From NCBI GenBank assembly GCA_017540585.1, contig JAFYAT010000020.1, forward strand, positions 1 through 45,934: a stretch of 45,934 nt of DNA, given 5' to 3'. Shown piece after piece: positions 24,857 through 33,329 of the stretch. Origin of the DNA: Bacteroidaceae bacterium (lineage in GTDB: Bacteria; Bacteroidota; Bacteroidia; Bacteroidales; Bacteroidaceae). The position numbers and the translations under genes were made by a program. The notes under the pieces were generated by a model. It had not been told where the DNA came from. It did no database searches and worked only from the letters and a program-made list of their open reading frames with translations. Each line of letters starts with the position of its first letter. Position 1 is the stretch's first letter.

Positions 24857-26191
24857 ATGAAACTTAATATTTCTGCAGCAAGCCAGTTCTTGGCTGCTGG
24901 TGCTGTTGAGGCACTTGAGCCTCAGGTAAAGAGCGCACAGGCTGCTCTTGAAAATGCAACATGTCCAGGTAATGATTTCCTTGGTTGGCTTCACCTCCCA
25001 AGCTCAATCACACCAGAGTTCATCGCTGAGATTAATGCTACAGCAAAGACTCTTCAGGAAAATTGCGAAGCTGTCGTAGTTGCCGGTATCGGTGGTTCAT
25101 ACCTCGGTGCACGCATGGTCATCGACTCTCTCTCAAACTCATTCGGTTGGCTTCAGCCATCAAATATGCCACGCATCCTCTTTGCTGGTAATAACATCGG
25201 TGAGGATTACCTCTCAGAGCTTATCGACTACCTCAAAGGCGTTAAGTTCGGTGTAATCAATATCTCTAAGTCTGGTACTACTACTGAGACTGCCATCACA
25301 TTCCGTCTTCTCAAGAAGATGTGTGAGGAGCAGCGTGGTAAGGAAGTGGCAAAGAAGGTTATCGTTGCCGTTACAGACGCTAAGAAGGGTGCTGCACGTA
25401 CAACAGCAGACAAGGAAGGCTACAAGTCATTCATCATCCCTGACAATGTAGGTGGACGTTTCTCAGTACTCACTCCAGTAGGTCTTCTCCCAATTGCAGT
25501 AGCAGGATTCGATATCGCAGCTCTTGTTAAGGGTGCTCAGGACATGGAGAAGGAGTGCGACATCAACGCTCCATACGCTTCAAACCCAGCAGCAGTATAT
25601 GCAGCAGTACGTAACGCAATCTACCAGAGCGGTAAGAAGATTGAGATTCTCTGTAACTATCAGCCAAAGCTTCACAACTTCGGTGAGTGGTGGAAGCAGC
25701 TCTATGGTGAGTCTGAGGGTAAGGACGGAAAGGGTATCTTCCCAGCAGCTGTTGACCTCACTACAGACCTTCACTCTATGGGTCAGTGGATTCAGGATGG
25801 TGAGCGTACTATCTTCGAGACAGTCATCTCTGTTGAGAAGCCAAACACTAAGCTCGAAGTTCCATCTGACGAGGAGAACCTTGACGGTCTTAACTTCCTC
25901 GCTGGCAAGCGAATCGATGAGGTGAACAAGATGGCAGAGCTTGGAACACAGCTTGCACACGTTGACGGTGGCGTTCCAAACATCAAGGTATCTATCGAGA
26001 AACTTGACGAGTACAACCTCGGTCAGCTCATCTACTTCTTCGAGAAGGCTTGCGGTATCTCAGGTCTTATCCTTGGAGTTAATCCATTCAACCAGCCTGG
26101 TGTAGAGGCATACAAGAAGAATATGTTTGCCCTCCTCAACAAGCCAGGCTACGAGAAGGAGAGCGAAGCTATCCGTGCAAAGTTGAAGTAA
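24857..26191 (+). CDS. pgi: Glucose-6-phosphate isomerase
   Basis: The 444-residue enzyme interconverts glucose 6-phosphate and fructose 6-phosphate in glycolysis and gluconeogenesis. Visible signatures are [11 protein letters not shown] (substrate binding), [11 protein letters not shown] (phosphate binding), [19 protein letters not shown], and [21 protein letters not shown]. The length matches the short bacterial type (about 445) rather than the 550-residue E. coli type. Strong codon bias suggests high expression. It ends with a clear intrinsic terminator. Confidence 0.96.
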   Translation: MKLNISAASQFLAAGAVEALEPQVKSAQAALENATCPGNDFLGWLHLPSSITPEFIAEINATAKTLQENCEAVVVAGIGGSYLGARMVIDSLSNSFGWLQPSNMPRILFAGNNIGEDYLSELIDYLKGVKFGVINISKSGTTTETAITFRLLKKMCEEQRGKEVAKKVIVAVTDAKKGAARTTADKEGYKSFIIPDNVGGRFSVLTPVGLLPIAVAGFDIAALVKGAQDMEKECDINAPYASNPAAVYAAVRNAIYQSGKKIEILCNYQPKLHNFGEWWKQLYGESEGKDGKGIFPAAVDLTTDLHSMGQWIQDGERTIFETVISVEKPNTKLEVPSDEENLDGLNFLAGKRIDEVNKMAELGTQLAHVDGGVPNIKVSIEKLDEYNLGQLIYFFEKACGISGLILGVNPFNQPGVEAYKKNMFALLNKPGYEKESEAIRAKLK

Positions 26192-26213
26192 ATAATAAGA
26201 TATTTACATAATG

Positions 26214-26253
26214 AAAAAAAACCGTTCAGACGATTTGTCCGAACGGTTTTTTT
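26214..26253 (+). terminator. Terminator of pgi
   Basis: An A-rich left arm with ACCGTTC (to 26227) pairs with GAACGGT plus seven T (26241-26253). An inner GAC/GTC pair is separated by one A-C mismatch. It lies 22 bp after the stop codon. Confidence 0.92.
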
Positions 26254-26483
26254 AGACTTTAAACCAAGGAAATTACCCTGATTCTATAATCTATTACATG
26301 TAAATTCAAATCACTAATGCTAATGTAGAATACGAAATAAATATTGGCAGTTTAGTTTTGTCCTAATTTCACGTAATTTCAGCTTATACAAATTTAAGCA
26401 TCAGCACGGACGATAAAGGACACTTATAGCATAGAAGCAACGTAATCCGGAAAGTATTTTAACACTTTTTTCAAAATTTTTCC

Positions 26484-26527
26484 TTTGGGATTCCTTCGCC
26501 TTTTGTTCGCTTTTTCTTCGGTTTATC
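26484..26527. repeat. Four-unit 11-bp array, locus 3
   Basis: Four 11-bp units: TTTGGGATTCC, TTCGCCTTTTG, TTCGCTTTTTC, TTCGGTTTATC. TTCG recurs at 26495, 26506 and 26517, exactly 11 bp apart. Confidence 0.75.
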
Positions 26528-26653
26528 ATTTATGCAATAGCGTGAGACTACTATAACAAAATGGTGTTGTTTACTTTTGTCCTACTTTTTCAGTTTTTGA
26601 ATATAAACTATCATAAAAAATGAGATAAATGAAAACGTGTATAAACAATCAAT

Positions 26654-26679
26654 GCGTAGGCGGTTTTACTCGCCTACGC
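26654..26679 (-). terminator. Terminator of the small-peptide / exported-protein operon
   Basis: GCGTAGGCG (26654-26662) pairs perfectly with CGCCTACGC (26671-26679) around an 8-base loop, 30 bp beyond the stop codon of the minus-strand peptide gene. The following sequence (ATTGATTGTTTAT) is T-rich but interrupted. Confidence 0.65.
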
Positions 26680-26709
26680 TATATGATTAACAGAATATTT
26701 CCTATACAA

Positions 26710-26889
26710 TTACCAAAGGGAACCAAAGTCACCTCCACGCTGACGAGATTCCATATCCTCATCGCCACCAGCAACAGGAGCATCAACAGGATCATCAATC
26801 TGACCACCTGTGAATGGAGATGTACATACCATTGAAGCAATTTCAATAGTAGTTACCTTTACATTAGGAATTACATAACACTTTTTCAT
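26710..26889 (-). CDS. Small peptide (59 aa), Bacteroidales type, unknown function
   Basis: The 59-residue frame runs from an ATG at 26889 to TAA. It begins MKKCYVIPNVKVTTIEIASM, then VCTSPFTGG, an acidic Asp/Pro/Gly middle, and the tail ESRQRGGDFGSLW. The pattern, with a MKKxYxxPxxxVxxI opening, a small hydrophobic segment, an acidic Gly-rich middle and a tail with SR and Trp, is one I recognise from many short unannotated Prevotella and Bacteroides proteins. No function is established to my knowledge. It starts 11 bp after the stop of the 762-residue exported protein, so they are almost surely co-transcribed. It has two cysteines (4 and 22). Secretion or processing is possible but not shown. 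Confidence 0.75.
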   Translation of the reverse strand: MKKCYVIPNVKVTTIEIASMVCTSPFTGGQIDDPVDAPVAGGDEDMESRQRGGDFGSLW

Positions 26890-26900
26890 ATATCAATTAT

Positions 26901-29189
26901 TTATTTGTTTACAACGACTTTCTTACCGTTCACAACATAAACACCTGGCTGAACCTTGATTGTCTTTGTTCCATTTACTACACCATCGAAGAGGACAGCA
27001 CCATTAACAGAAGCAACAACAACATTAGAATTTGAAGCGGTTACGTTGATTACGCCATTACCTGCGCTAACAGATGAAAGTGAAAGAACAGAATCGAGAC
27101 CTGTTATATCATCATCGTTAACCAAGAAACGAACATTAGCCTCAGAAGCACCATTAGCCTTGTTGTGTACGAAATATGCAGAGAATGGTTTGAATGTTGC
27201 ACCTTCTACCTTCTTAAGAACATTCTTTGAGAAACCGTAGATAGAGCAATCAGTTCCATTATTTGTAACAGTAAGATATGTACCATTCATCAACCATCCG
27301 TCAGCAGGGAAATCAGAAACTGTAGTTGGAGTAGAAGCGATTGTCACATTCTTAGCAGAAAGTGGCTGATCTGCAACATCATCCTTCTTGCGAGCGACAA
27401 ATGGAGTGTTAGCAGGAATTGTTGTTACAGTGTTATCAAAGTTGAGGGCACCGTTTGAGAATCCTGTGTATGTAGCCAACTTGACATTGTCATTTGAATA
27501 CTCGAATGGAAGAATAAGTCCTACAATGTTTGCACCAATATTGTAATTAGTAATTGATACATTCTCAGCTACGAAGTTGTAAGGAGAGAAGAATGGGAAT
27601 CCATTTGCACGTTCCAATGTAAGATTTTCACAAGTACGAACACCATTCTTAAATGTAACAACATTATTTCCACTTGCACTAATACCTTCTGGCAAGAACA
27701 ACAAGCAGTTAGGACCAACAATACTCATATCAATCTCACCCATATCTCCATTGTCTGTACCATCAATTGTACAATTAGTCAAATCAATGTAGCATACAGC
27801 ACTATTATTGCTTAGAGTACCAACACTTGCTTTAGCCTCACTGACAGAGATAGTACTTTGTGGTTGAACAATTCCGTATGATCCATTACTCTTAGCAGAC
27901 TTGATGTATGAAGCTGGTACTTTGATATAATTCATTTCAGGACTCAAACCTGTTTGAATCTTGATAGAGTTAACATCACGACCTTCTTTACTTGAATATG
28001 TTACGAATCCAGATCCTTCAGCAACCTTAAATTTTGAATTTTGAGTTACAAGCTTAAGACCTTGAGCATCATAAGTTACTGCATTAGGAGCGATTGAATC
28101 GACAGTCAAAGGAAGATCAATTTCGCCTTCGCCCTGTGCAACAGCAATTATAGTTCTTGGATTACCATCCTCATCCTTTGTACAAAGAACTTGACCACCA
28201 CATATAGAAATATAATATGCATTCTGAGCGTCAACATAGAAATCAGAGACCTTACAATTCTGAAAAGATGGTAACATCTCAAAAATTGGGGCAAAACCTA
28301 AAGACAGAGGTACCATCGTACGTAGTATACCTTCTGTTTTATAACGGCTATTACTTTCTGAAAAATCAAAAACTTCAGGCTCAATCTCTGTAGAAAAATA
28401 CAACTTCGTACAATTCTCAGCCTTAAAAGTAAACTCAAAATCGCCATAACTTGCTAATCTATCAGCAAAACCTTCTTCTGCCCAACCATCCACTTCATCA
28501 TCACGAACAGAAGCTATAACAGCACTATTGGAACCAGAGATTTCTGCTCTAAGAACAGGAAAATATGACTTAGCTCCATTTTCTCCCTCAGAAACGAAAT
28601 AAAACAACTCATTTCCATATTTTGCATGTTCAATTGGGAATCCCTGGGCATCAAGCACATCACCAATAATCTCAGAACCACGTTCAAAACGATAAGTTGA
28701 AGGATTCTCAGCTTCAAGGCGCTTTGCAGCACGCCAAGTCAACCAGTAATATCTCAACATATCGTCTAAAGAATAATAATGTGGCTCAGACCAATCTTCG
28801 GTATCTTCATCCCATTCTGGTTCAGTGACTGAATATGACAACTTATTTAGAGTCGTATCATCAGGTGAGATATATGAACCTTCAAAATAATATGAATTAT
28901 AATTCAAAGGATCAATAGTATAAATGGTTGATGGAATTTCACGATATCTTCCAACAACTTTCAATGTGCCAGATGCATAGATAGTCAAACGAGAAAATCC
29001 GAATTTATCATTAACAAACAAATTGACTTCCTTGACTTGATAATCATCACCAAAAACCACCTCACCCATATGATCATCAGTGGCACCATAATGAGAGTCA
29101 TCAAAAGTGTAAGAAACTCCACCCCACTGCGCAAAAGAAGAAAGGCTGAAGAAACATCCAGCAATAAATGATAGTATATATTTATTCAT
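26901..29189 (-). CDS. Large exported protein with C-terminal sorting-like domain
   Basis: The 762-residue product has a signal peptide (to about SSFAQ) and no enzyme motif I recognise. Residues of about 520-640 hold a beta-rich segment (FPFFSPYNFVAENVSITNYN, then IPANTPFVARKKDD) that occurs in many Prevotella surface proteins. The last 70 residues (ending GVYVVNGKKVVVNK) look like a type IX secretion C-terminal sorting domain, although this family in Prevotella is divergent. It is probably surface-exposed or secreted. It lies between two small-peptide genes (11 bp before one, 93 bp after the other). Confidence 0.8.
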   Translation of the reverse strand: MNKYILSFIAGCFFSLSSFAQWGGVSYTFDDSHYGATDDHMGEVVFGDDYQVKEVNLFVNDKFGFSRLTIYASGTLKVVGRYREIPSTIYTIDPLNYNSYYFEGSYISPDDTTLNKLSYSVTEPEWDEDTEDWSEPHYYSLDDMLRYYWLTWRAAKRLEAENPSTYRFERGSEIIGDVLDAQGFPIEHAKYGNELFYFVSEGENGAKSYFPVLRAEISGSNSAVIASVRDDEVDGWAEEGFADRLASYGDFEFTFKAENCTKLYFSTEIEPEVFDFSESNSRYKTEGILRTMVPLSLGFAPIFEMLPSFQNCKVSDFYVDAQNAYYISICGGQVLCTKDEDGNPRTIIAVAQGEGEIDLPLTVDSIAPNAVTYDAQGLKLVTQNSKFKVAEGSGFVTYSSKEGRDVNSIKIQTGLSPEMNYIKVPASYIKSAKSNGSYGIVQPQSTISVSEAKASVGTLSNNSAVCYIDLTNCTIDGTDNGDMGEIDMSIVGPNCLLFLPEGISASGNNVVTFKNGVRTCENLTLERANGFPFFSPYNFVAENVSITNYNIGANIVGLILPFEYSNDNVKLATYTGFSNGALNFDNTVTTIPANTPFVARKKDDVADQPLSAKNVTIASTPTTVSDFPADGWLMNGTYLTVTNNGTDCSIYGFSKNVLKKVEGATFKPFSAYFVHNKANGASEANVRFLVNDDDITGLDSVLSLSSVSAGNGVINVTASNSNVVVASVNGAVLFDGVVNGTKTIKVQPGVYVVNGKKVVVNK

Positions 29190-29282
29190 ATTAATATACC
29201 ATTAAAATATAAACTTTAATTCAGAAATAGTTAAGGACAAAACTGTCACATACCATTTCCTTCAATAAATGTTCAAAGCAAA

Positions 29283-29459
29283 TTAAACATTCAAAAGATT
29301 AGATCTTCTACGTGCATCTGCATCACCGTCGGAACCTGGCTCCTGATCTTCTATTGGTTTATCGACAGGCTCACCATTAGTACCTGGAGCACTACCACAG
29401 ATAAGATTAATTCTTAAGAACTTTGAACCGCTTTCGGGAATTTGATATTTTTTCTTCAT
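29283..29459 (-). CDS. Small peptide (58 aa), related type, unknown function
   Basis: The 58-residue frame starts MKKKYQIPESGSKFLRINLI at the ATG at 29459, then CGSAPGTNGEPVD and an acidic Gly/Asp region, and ends DADARRRSNLLNV. It shares the MKKxYxIP opening, a short hydrophobic segment with one Cys around 20, and an acidic middle followed by an Arg-rich tail with the peptide at 26710-26889. It lies 93 bp upstream of the 762-residue gene in the same direction. A TATATTTG box (29559-29566, complement) is about 100 bp upstream. Function unknown. Confidence 0.7.
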   Translation of the reverse strand: MKKKYQIPESGSKFLRINLICGSAPGTNGEPVDKPIEDQEPGSDGDADARRRSNLLNV

Positions 29460-29558
29460 AGTTAAATATATTTTTTCACCTTAGGAACCGTTACCAGTAT
29501 CCCTCGATATTGTTAATACTCAAATTATCTATTATGCATTTTCTATGCAAAATTTTTG

Positions 29559-29566
29559 CAAATATA
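29559..29566 (-). promoter_or_regulatory. Possible -7 box of the small-peptide operon
   Basis: The minus strand reads TATATTTG, about 93 bp before the ATG of the 58-residue peptide. There is no convincing -33. Confidence 0.4.
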
Positions 29567-29764
29567 AGAAAAAACTTTGAAACAGACTCAATAGTGTACA
29601 GCATACTCATGCTTTTTAACTTTTTTAACACATTTTTACATTTAAAAGTACAAAAACATAACACGTAAAGAGCAATTGCGATACTATAACGATCTCACAT
29701 ACTGGAGATGAGTAACGAGCAATCTACCGAGGCAAGACACTACATCTGTTATTTGAAATAATCA

Positions 29765-29788
29765 TAGGGAGGCATCACTGCCTCCCTA
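29765..29788 (-). terminator. Probable terminator of the 426-residue protein gene
   Basis: TAGGGAGGCA (29765-29774) pairs perfectly with TGCCTCCCTA (29779-29788), loop TCAC. It lies 60 bp after the stop codon. The T tract is weak on both strands. Confidence 0.6.
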
Positions 29789-29848
29789 ATCTTCTTTTAG
29801 TAGTATCTCTCGGTAAAGACACACTAAAAACATCGTATCAAAAAATAT

Positions 29849-31129
29849 TTATCTTATGTAAACTTTCTTTACGCCATTAGTTGTCTTTACAATATTGAGA
29901 CCTTTCTGAAGTTCATTGACCTTCTTACCATCAGATGTAAAAATGCCAATAATATCATCCTGTGTATCTGACTCTACAGATTCAACTGCTGTCACCTCAT
30001 TGTTATCAGCAAAGCCGAAGCCATCAACCACATTATCATTCTCGTCAAGAACATCGAATGTGAGACTTCTGACATTTGCAAGCCTTCTATATCTTGCACC
30101 TGAGAGGTCAGGAAGCATAAATGCTCTATAAGGCTTGATATTAACGTTAGCATTACCGCCACAATAAATCAACTTATCTTTAGAGACATAATATACGTAT
30201 TCATTTTCGTATCTAACCTTTTTAAGGTTGCCACATGCATAGAATCTCTGACCAGCAGCACCAATTCTTGTGATTTTACTTATACCATCTGTATAAAAAT
30301 CATCAGAAAGAAGTACATTCTTTGAATTAACTACAATTTCTGATTTATTTGTCCAGAAAACGATTGGTAAGCCAGCTGTAATTTTTTCTCCGTTTGCATA
30401 CTTCTTTATAGTAGCAAAACCTTCAGAAATATTAGACATGCTGTGTGTATAATAACCTGCAAAATTATCATCATTAAGAGTAAACTTGAATGGAAGACAG
30501 AGTGTACCCCAGTGATTTGTACCCATAGAACGAGTATATGTCACGTTCTTAGCATAGATATTTCTACCAGAATAAGGATAATCTTCACTATCAGAGAGAA
30601 TAACATTATCAACCAATTCACCATAAACCACTACAATACGAGTTATCTTTACCTCATTTTTAAGATTAACTTTATATGAGAAAGAATTATAATCCTGATA
30701 ATTATTCTCTACAGTCAAGAAACCACTCTCAGCATCTTCAACATAAAAATCATTGTCTGAATTTTCGACAACCTCACCACCCTTCAAAGGTGTTACATCT
30801 GAAGAGTAAACAGTAATACTCTTAATAATCTTATTGGAAGAGACATCGTTTGAATTAATAGAAGCAGTCAAAGTAAATTCAGCCTTAGAACTTCCTCTTG
30901 CAGCAAGTGTCTCACCGTTACCATATAAACCAAGAGTAGCTGTTCTACTATTCTTATATGTATCTGCAACTGTTACAGTTACATCTCCTATAGTAGCACT
31001 AATTGAAGCCTTACCTTTACCTGTTACAATCTGAGCAGTAAACTCCTGATATTCGAATGTAACACTTTGTGCATTAATACCGATAAATGCAACAAATAAA
31101 GCAATAAAAGTTGATACGATCTTTTTCAT
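29849..31129 (-). CDS. Exported protein with sorting-like C-terminus
   Basis: The 426-residue product has a signal peptide (to about INAQ) and a beta-rich body. Near residue 200 it has the segment TRSMGTNHWGTLCLPFKFTL, which is characteristic of many Prevotella surface proteins. The C-terminal 40 residues (GIFTSDGKKVNELQKGLNIV, then KVYIR) resemble a type IX secretion sorting tail. No enzyme motif is visible and the function is unknown. It has its own promoter (31286-31317) and a likely terminator, so it is a single-gene unit. Confidence 0.8.
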   Translation of the reverse strand: MKKIVSTFIALFVAFIGINAQSVTFEYQEFTAQIVTGKGKASISATIGDVTVTVADTYKNSRTATLGLYGNGETLAARGSSKAEFTLTASINSNDVSSNKIIKSITVYSSDVTPLKGGEVVENSDNDFYVEDAESGFLTVENNYQDYNSFSYKVNLKNEVKITRIVVVYGELVDNVILSDSEDYPYSGRNIYAKNVTYTRSMGTNHWGTLCLPFKFTLNDDNFAGYYTHSMSNISEGFATIKKYANGEKITAGLPIVFWTNKSEIVVNSKNVLLSDDFYTDGISKITRIGAAGQRFYACGNLKKVRYENEYVYYVSKDKLIYCGGNANVNIKPYRAFMLPDLSGARYRRLANVRSLTFDVLDENDNVVDGFGFADNNEVTAVESVESDTQDDIIGIFTSDGKKVNELQKGLNIVKTTNGVKKVYIR

Positions 31130-31505
31130 ACTTTCTAAATTTTTCCCGATTAATAATTTTGTTCACTATTCATATATAAGACTATGATTAAATAGCCCCA
31201 AACAAAAAAGATAGTTGAATAACTTATGTAAGAATAAGTTCTAAAAATTTTGTTACTTTCTTTCTTTTTCTTTAATTGTTCGCTGCAAATGTATGAGGTT
31301 ATTTTTAAATGACCAAGAGATTTTAAAGATTTTTTCAAAAAAAACATCATTATTTACATTTACACAGAAGCTACACGAAAAAAGGGCAATCATTTTGCAA
31401 AGCAGACATTACAAAATGGGGTATTTTATTTATAAGTGTATCAAAGACATACACCACTCGAAAAAGTGTAATAACGACACATATTTATGAGTTAATGACA
31501 TGAAA
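31130..31505. other. Intergenic region upstream of the 426-residue protein gene
   Basis: It holds the promoter at 31286-31317 and two weak stem-loops (CATTTTG/CAAAATG at 31391-31418; GTGTA/TACAC at 31436-31454) that could end the leu operon transcript. Nothing else is seen. Confidence 0.5.
31286..31317 (-). promoter_or_regulatory. Promoter of the 426-residue exported protein
   Basis: The minus strand has CTTG (31314-31317), a 20-bp spacer, then TACATTTG (31286-31293). The -7 box is perfect and the -33 has one mismatch. The leader is about 150 bases long. Confidence 0.65.
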
Positions 31506-32711
31506 TCAGGCATTAAATACAATAGAAAGTTGTTCATTGACAAGACGAGCACAAAAACCGCAAGAAGAGGAACCAGCAAGGAGGAAATAAGGACGAGAGG
31601 AAAGATGACGATAAAGGTCGAGAGCAAGAATACCCATATTGCGACGAAGATTAATCTCCACGCATGGATGAAGCTTTATCTGGTCGTCATGGCGACAAAC
31701 GAGCATATCAATGCCAACACATCCATGATAACGTCCATAAAGATGCTGAGCAAGATGCTGACGAGAATATTCAATAACCCAGTCGAGTAAGCAGGCATCA
31801 AGACCAGTGGAAAGAATACGCTGGCGAAGTACTGACTGTGATGCTACAATATTATAACCATAGTTACCGTTATCAGATGCACAAAAGACAGAGAAGCCAA
31901 GGAAACGGACAACAACACCTGAAGCGGACGCTTCAGGAAATGTGACGACATCGGACGAAGCAGGTAATACTTCAAACTCAAGAGCGAAATCGAGAAGCTT
32001 GTCCGAATAGAAGTCGTCAACAAGGATACTGCCCTGCTGACGGATAGTACGAAGAATGCGTTTCTCATCAAACGATTCGCCTGCATGAGACACCCATACC
32101 CCACGACCACTGGAAGACCATGGAGACTTAAAGATAAGGGCAGAATTAAATGAAGAGCGAGAAGCTGAAAGTGAAAAATCGAGTTCAGACAGATTACTTA
32201 ACATGTGCATGCCTTGTCCAACGAGAGAAGAAGAAACGCCGACACGCTCAGCTTCTGCAAAGAGTTCATGGAGGTACTCACAAGCAAAAGAACGTGAAGA
32301 AATCTGTCGATAATCATCAAGCACTTTTTCCGTTGGCATGACATCTGCACTAATACCAAGGCGAAGGAGACGACGACGCAAAGCTTTATTCCATCCCCAT
32401 GGAGCAGGGACAAGTTCCTTGCATACAGACGAAGCCTCTATGACAGGTATGGAGGCAACAAGATGAGACATGTCATTATCATCAAACGTAGCATGCAGGC
32501 AGGCATCATGAAGGGTGTCAAGAACATGAGCATCAACACGTCTGAGAGTATTATCAGGCATGAGAATACAGTCATCCTCCTCTGCCCACCACAAAGGAAG
32601 GAGCGAAAGGTCGCTTTCCATCCGTTGGATATGCAGAGGAGGAAGATATTCCAACGAATTGACGGCAAGTGCCATATCGTTGGAAGGGTTGAACAATAGT
32701 AATCTTGCCAT
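31506..32711 (-). CDS. ATP-grasp-like protein coupled to leuD
   Basis: The 401-residue soluble protein starts MARLLLFNPSNDMALAVNS. It has an ATP-grasp-like central part: IFKSPWSSSGRGVWV (about 190-205) resembles the ATP-binding Lys and Gly-rich loop, and a late HPCVEINLRRNMGILA resembles the metal-binding E-x-N of ATP-grasp ligases. The substrate is unknown. Its ATG overlaps the leuD stop by one base (TAATG), so it is translated with leuD. I know similar unnamed proteins from Bacteroidetes. A link to leucine synthesis is suggested only by the coupling. Confidence 0.7.
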   Translation of the reverse strand: MARLLLFNPSNDMALAVNSLEYLPPLHIQRMESDLSLLPLWWAEEDDCILMPDNTLRRVDAHVLDTLHDACLHATFDDNDMSHLVASIPVIEASSVCKELVPAPWGWNKALRRRLLRLGISADVMPTEKVLDDYRQISSRSFACEYLHELFAEAERVGVSSSLVGQGMHMLSNLSELDFSLSASRSSFNSALIFKSPWSSSGRGVWVSHAGESFDEKRILRTIRQQGSILVDDFYSDKLLDFALEFEVLPASSDVVTFPEASASGVVVRFLGFSVFCASDNGNYGYNIVASQSVLRQRILSTGLDACLLDWVIEYSRQHLAQHLYGRYHGCVGIDMLVCRHDDQIKLHPCVEINLRRNMGILALDLYRHLSSRPYFLLAGSSSCGFCARLVNEQLSIVFNA

Positions 32712-33325
32712 TACTTCTGTTCGTATGCTTCAATCTTATCTTGATTAGCAAGAAGGAAGTCGATGTCGTCGTAAGCGTTGAGAAGACAGTACTTCTTGTA
32801 AGAGTTTATCTCAAAATGCTCTGAGTGACCAGTAGCCAAGTTAGTAACTGTCTGGTTAGGCACATCAACTTTTACCTCTGTCTTGCTGTCCTTGGCAATA
32901 CTTGCAAAGAGTTCAAGCTGGAACTCACGTGACACGATGACAGGAAGCACGAAACAGTTGAGGAGGTTGTTGCGATGGATATCCGCAAATGAGTTAGAGA
33001 TTACCACACGTACGCCATAACCAGCAATTGCCCATGCAGCATGTTCACGGCTTGAACCAGAACCCCAGTTCTGACCACCGACAATAATCTCGTGTACACC
33101 CTTGCGTGGTGCTTCAGAGAACTCAGGCTTGTTCATCACGAAGTCAGCGATAGGCTGGTTGTTTGCGTCATAGCGAAGGTCGTGCATGAACGCGTCGCCA
33201 TAAAACTTAGGGTCACGAGTTGTGAATGCAAGATAACGAGCAGGAATGATGTTATCTGTATTGTTGTTGTCAATCTCGATTGGAATACAAGTTGACTGGA
33301 TTATATCCACTTTTTCTTTTGCCAT
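32711..33325 (-). CDS. leuD: 3-isopropylmalate dehydratase small subunit
   Basis: The 204-residue subunit of isopropylmalate isomerase carries the swivel domain: NIIPARYLAFTTRDPKFYG near residue 30-50 and GGQNWGSGSSREHAAWAI in the middle. With LeuC it converts 2- to 3-isopropylmalate in leucine synthesis. The start is MAKEKVDIIQS at 33325; the frame extends upstream to 33379 inside leuC and is not used. It begins 4 bp after the leuC stop and overlaps the ATP-grasp gene by one base. Confidence 0.95.
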   Translation of the reverse strand: MAKEKVDIIQSTCIPIEIDNNNTDNIIPARYLAFTTRDPKFYGDAFMHDLRYDANNQPIADFVMNKPEFSEAPRKGVHEIIVGGQNWGSGSSREHAAWAIAGYGVRVVISNSFADIHRNNLLNCFVLPVIVSREFQLELFASIAKDSKTEVKVDVPNQTVTNLATGHSEHFEINSYKKYCLLNAYDDIDFLLANQDKIEAYEQK

Positions 33326-33329
33326 GTCT

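Larger units (their letters stand above)
26254..26709. other. Intergenic region between pgi and the exported-protein cluster
   Basis: These 456 bp hold an 11-bp phased array (26484-26527) and a hairpin terminator (26654-26679). A 68-codon plus-strand frame that begins here overlaps the small minus-strand peptide gene and has no protein-like features, so it is not called. I see nothing else. Confidence 0.6.
29460..29848. other. Intergenic region between the small peptide and the 426-residue protein gene
   Basis: Apart from the -7 box at 29559 and the hairpin at 29765-29788, I see no gene here. A short palindrome ATCTC ... GAGAT lies near 29692-29709. Confidence 0.5.

Noticed and set aside
26629-26835. 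68-codon plus-strand frame between pgi and the exported-protein cluster
   Set aside because: It overlaps the minus-strand 59-residue peptide gene, which has a normal start, a recognisable pattern and operon context. The plus frame has no protein-like features.
26901-31129. The two exported proteins as a polysaccharide utilisation locus
   Set aside because: There are no SusC/SusD, sulfatase or glycosidase genes beside them. The GH2 gene is more than 5 kb away beyond the leu operon.
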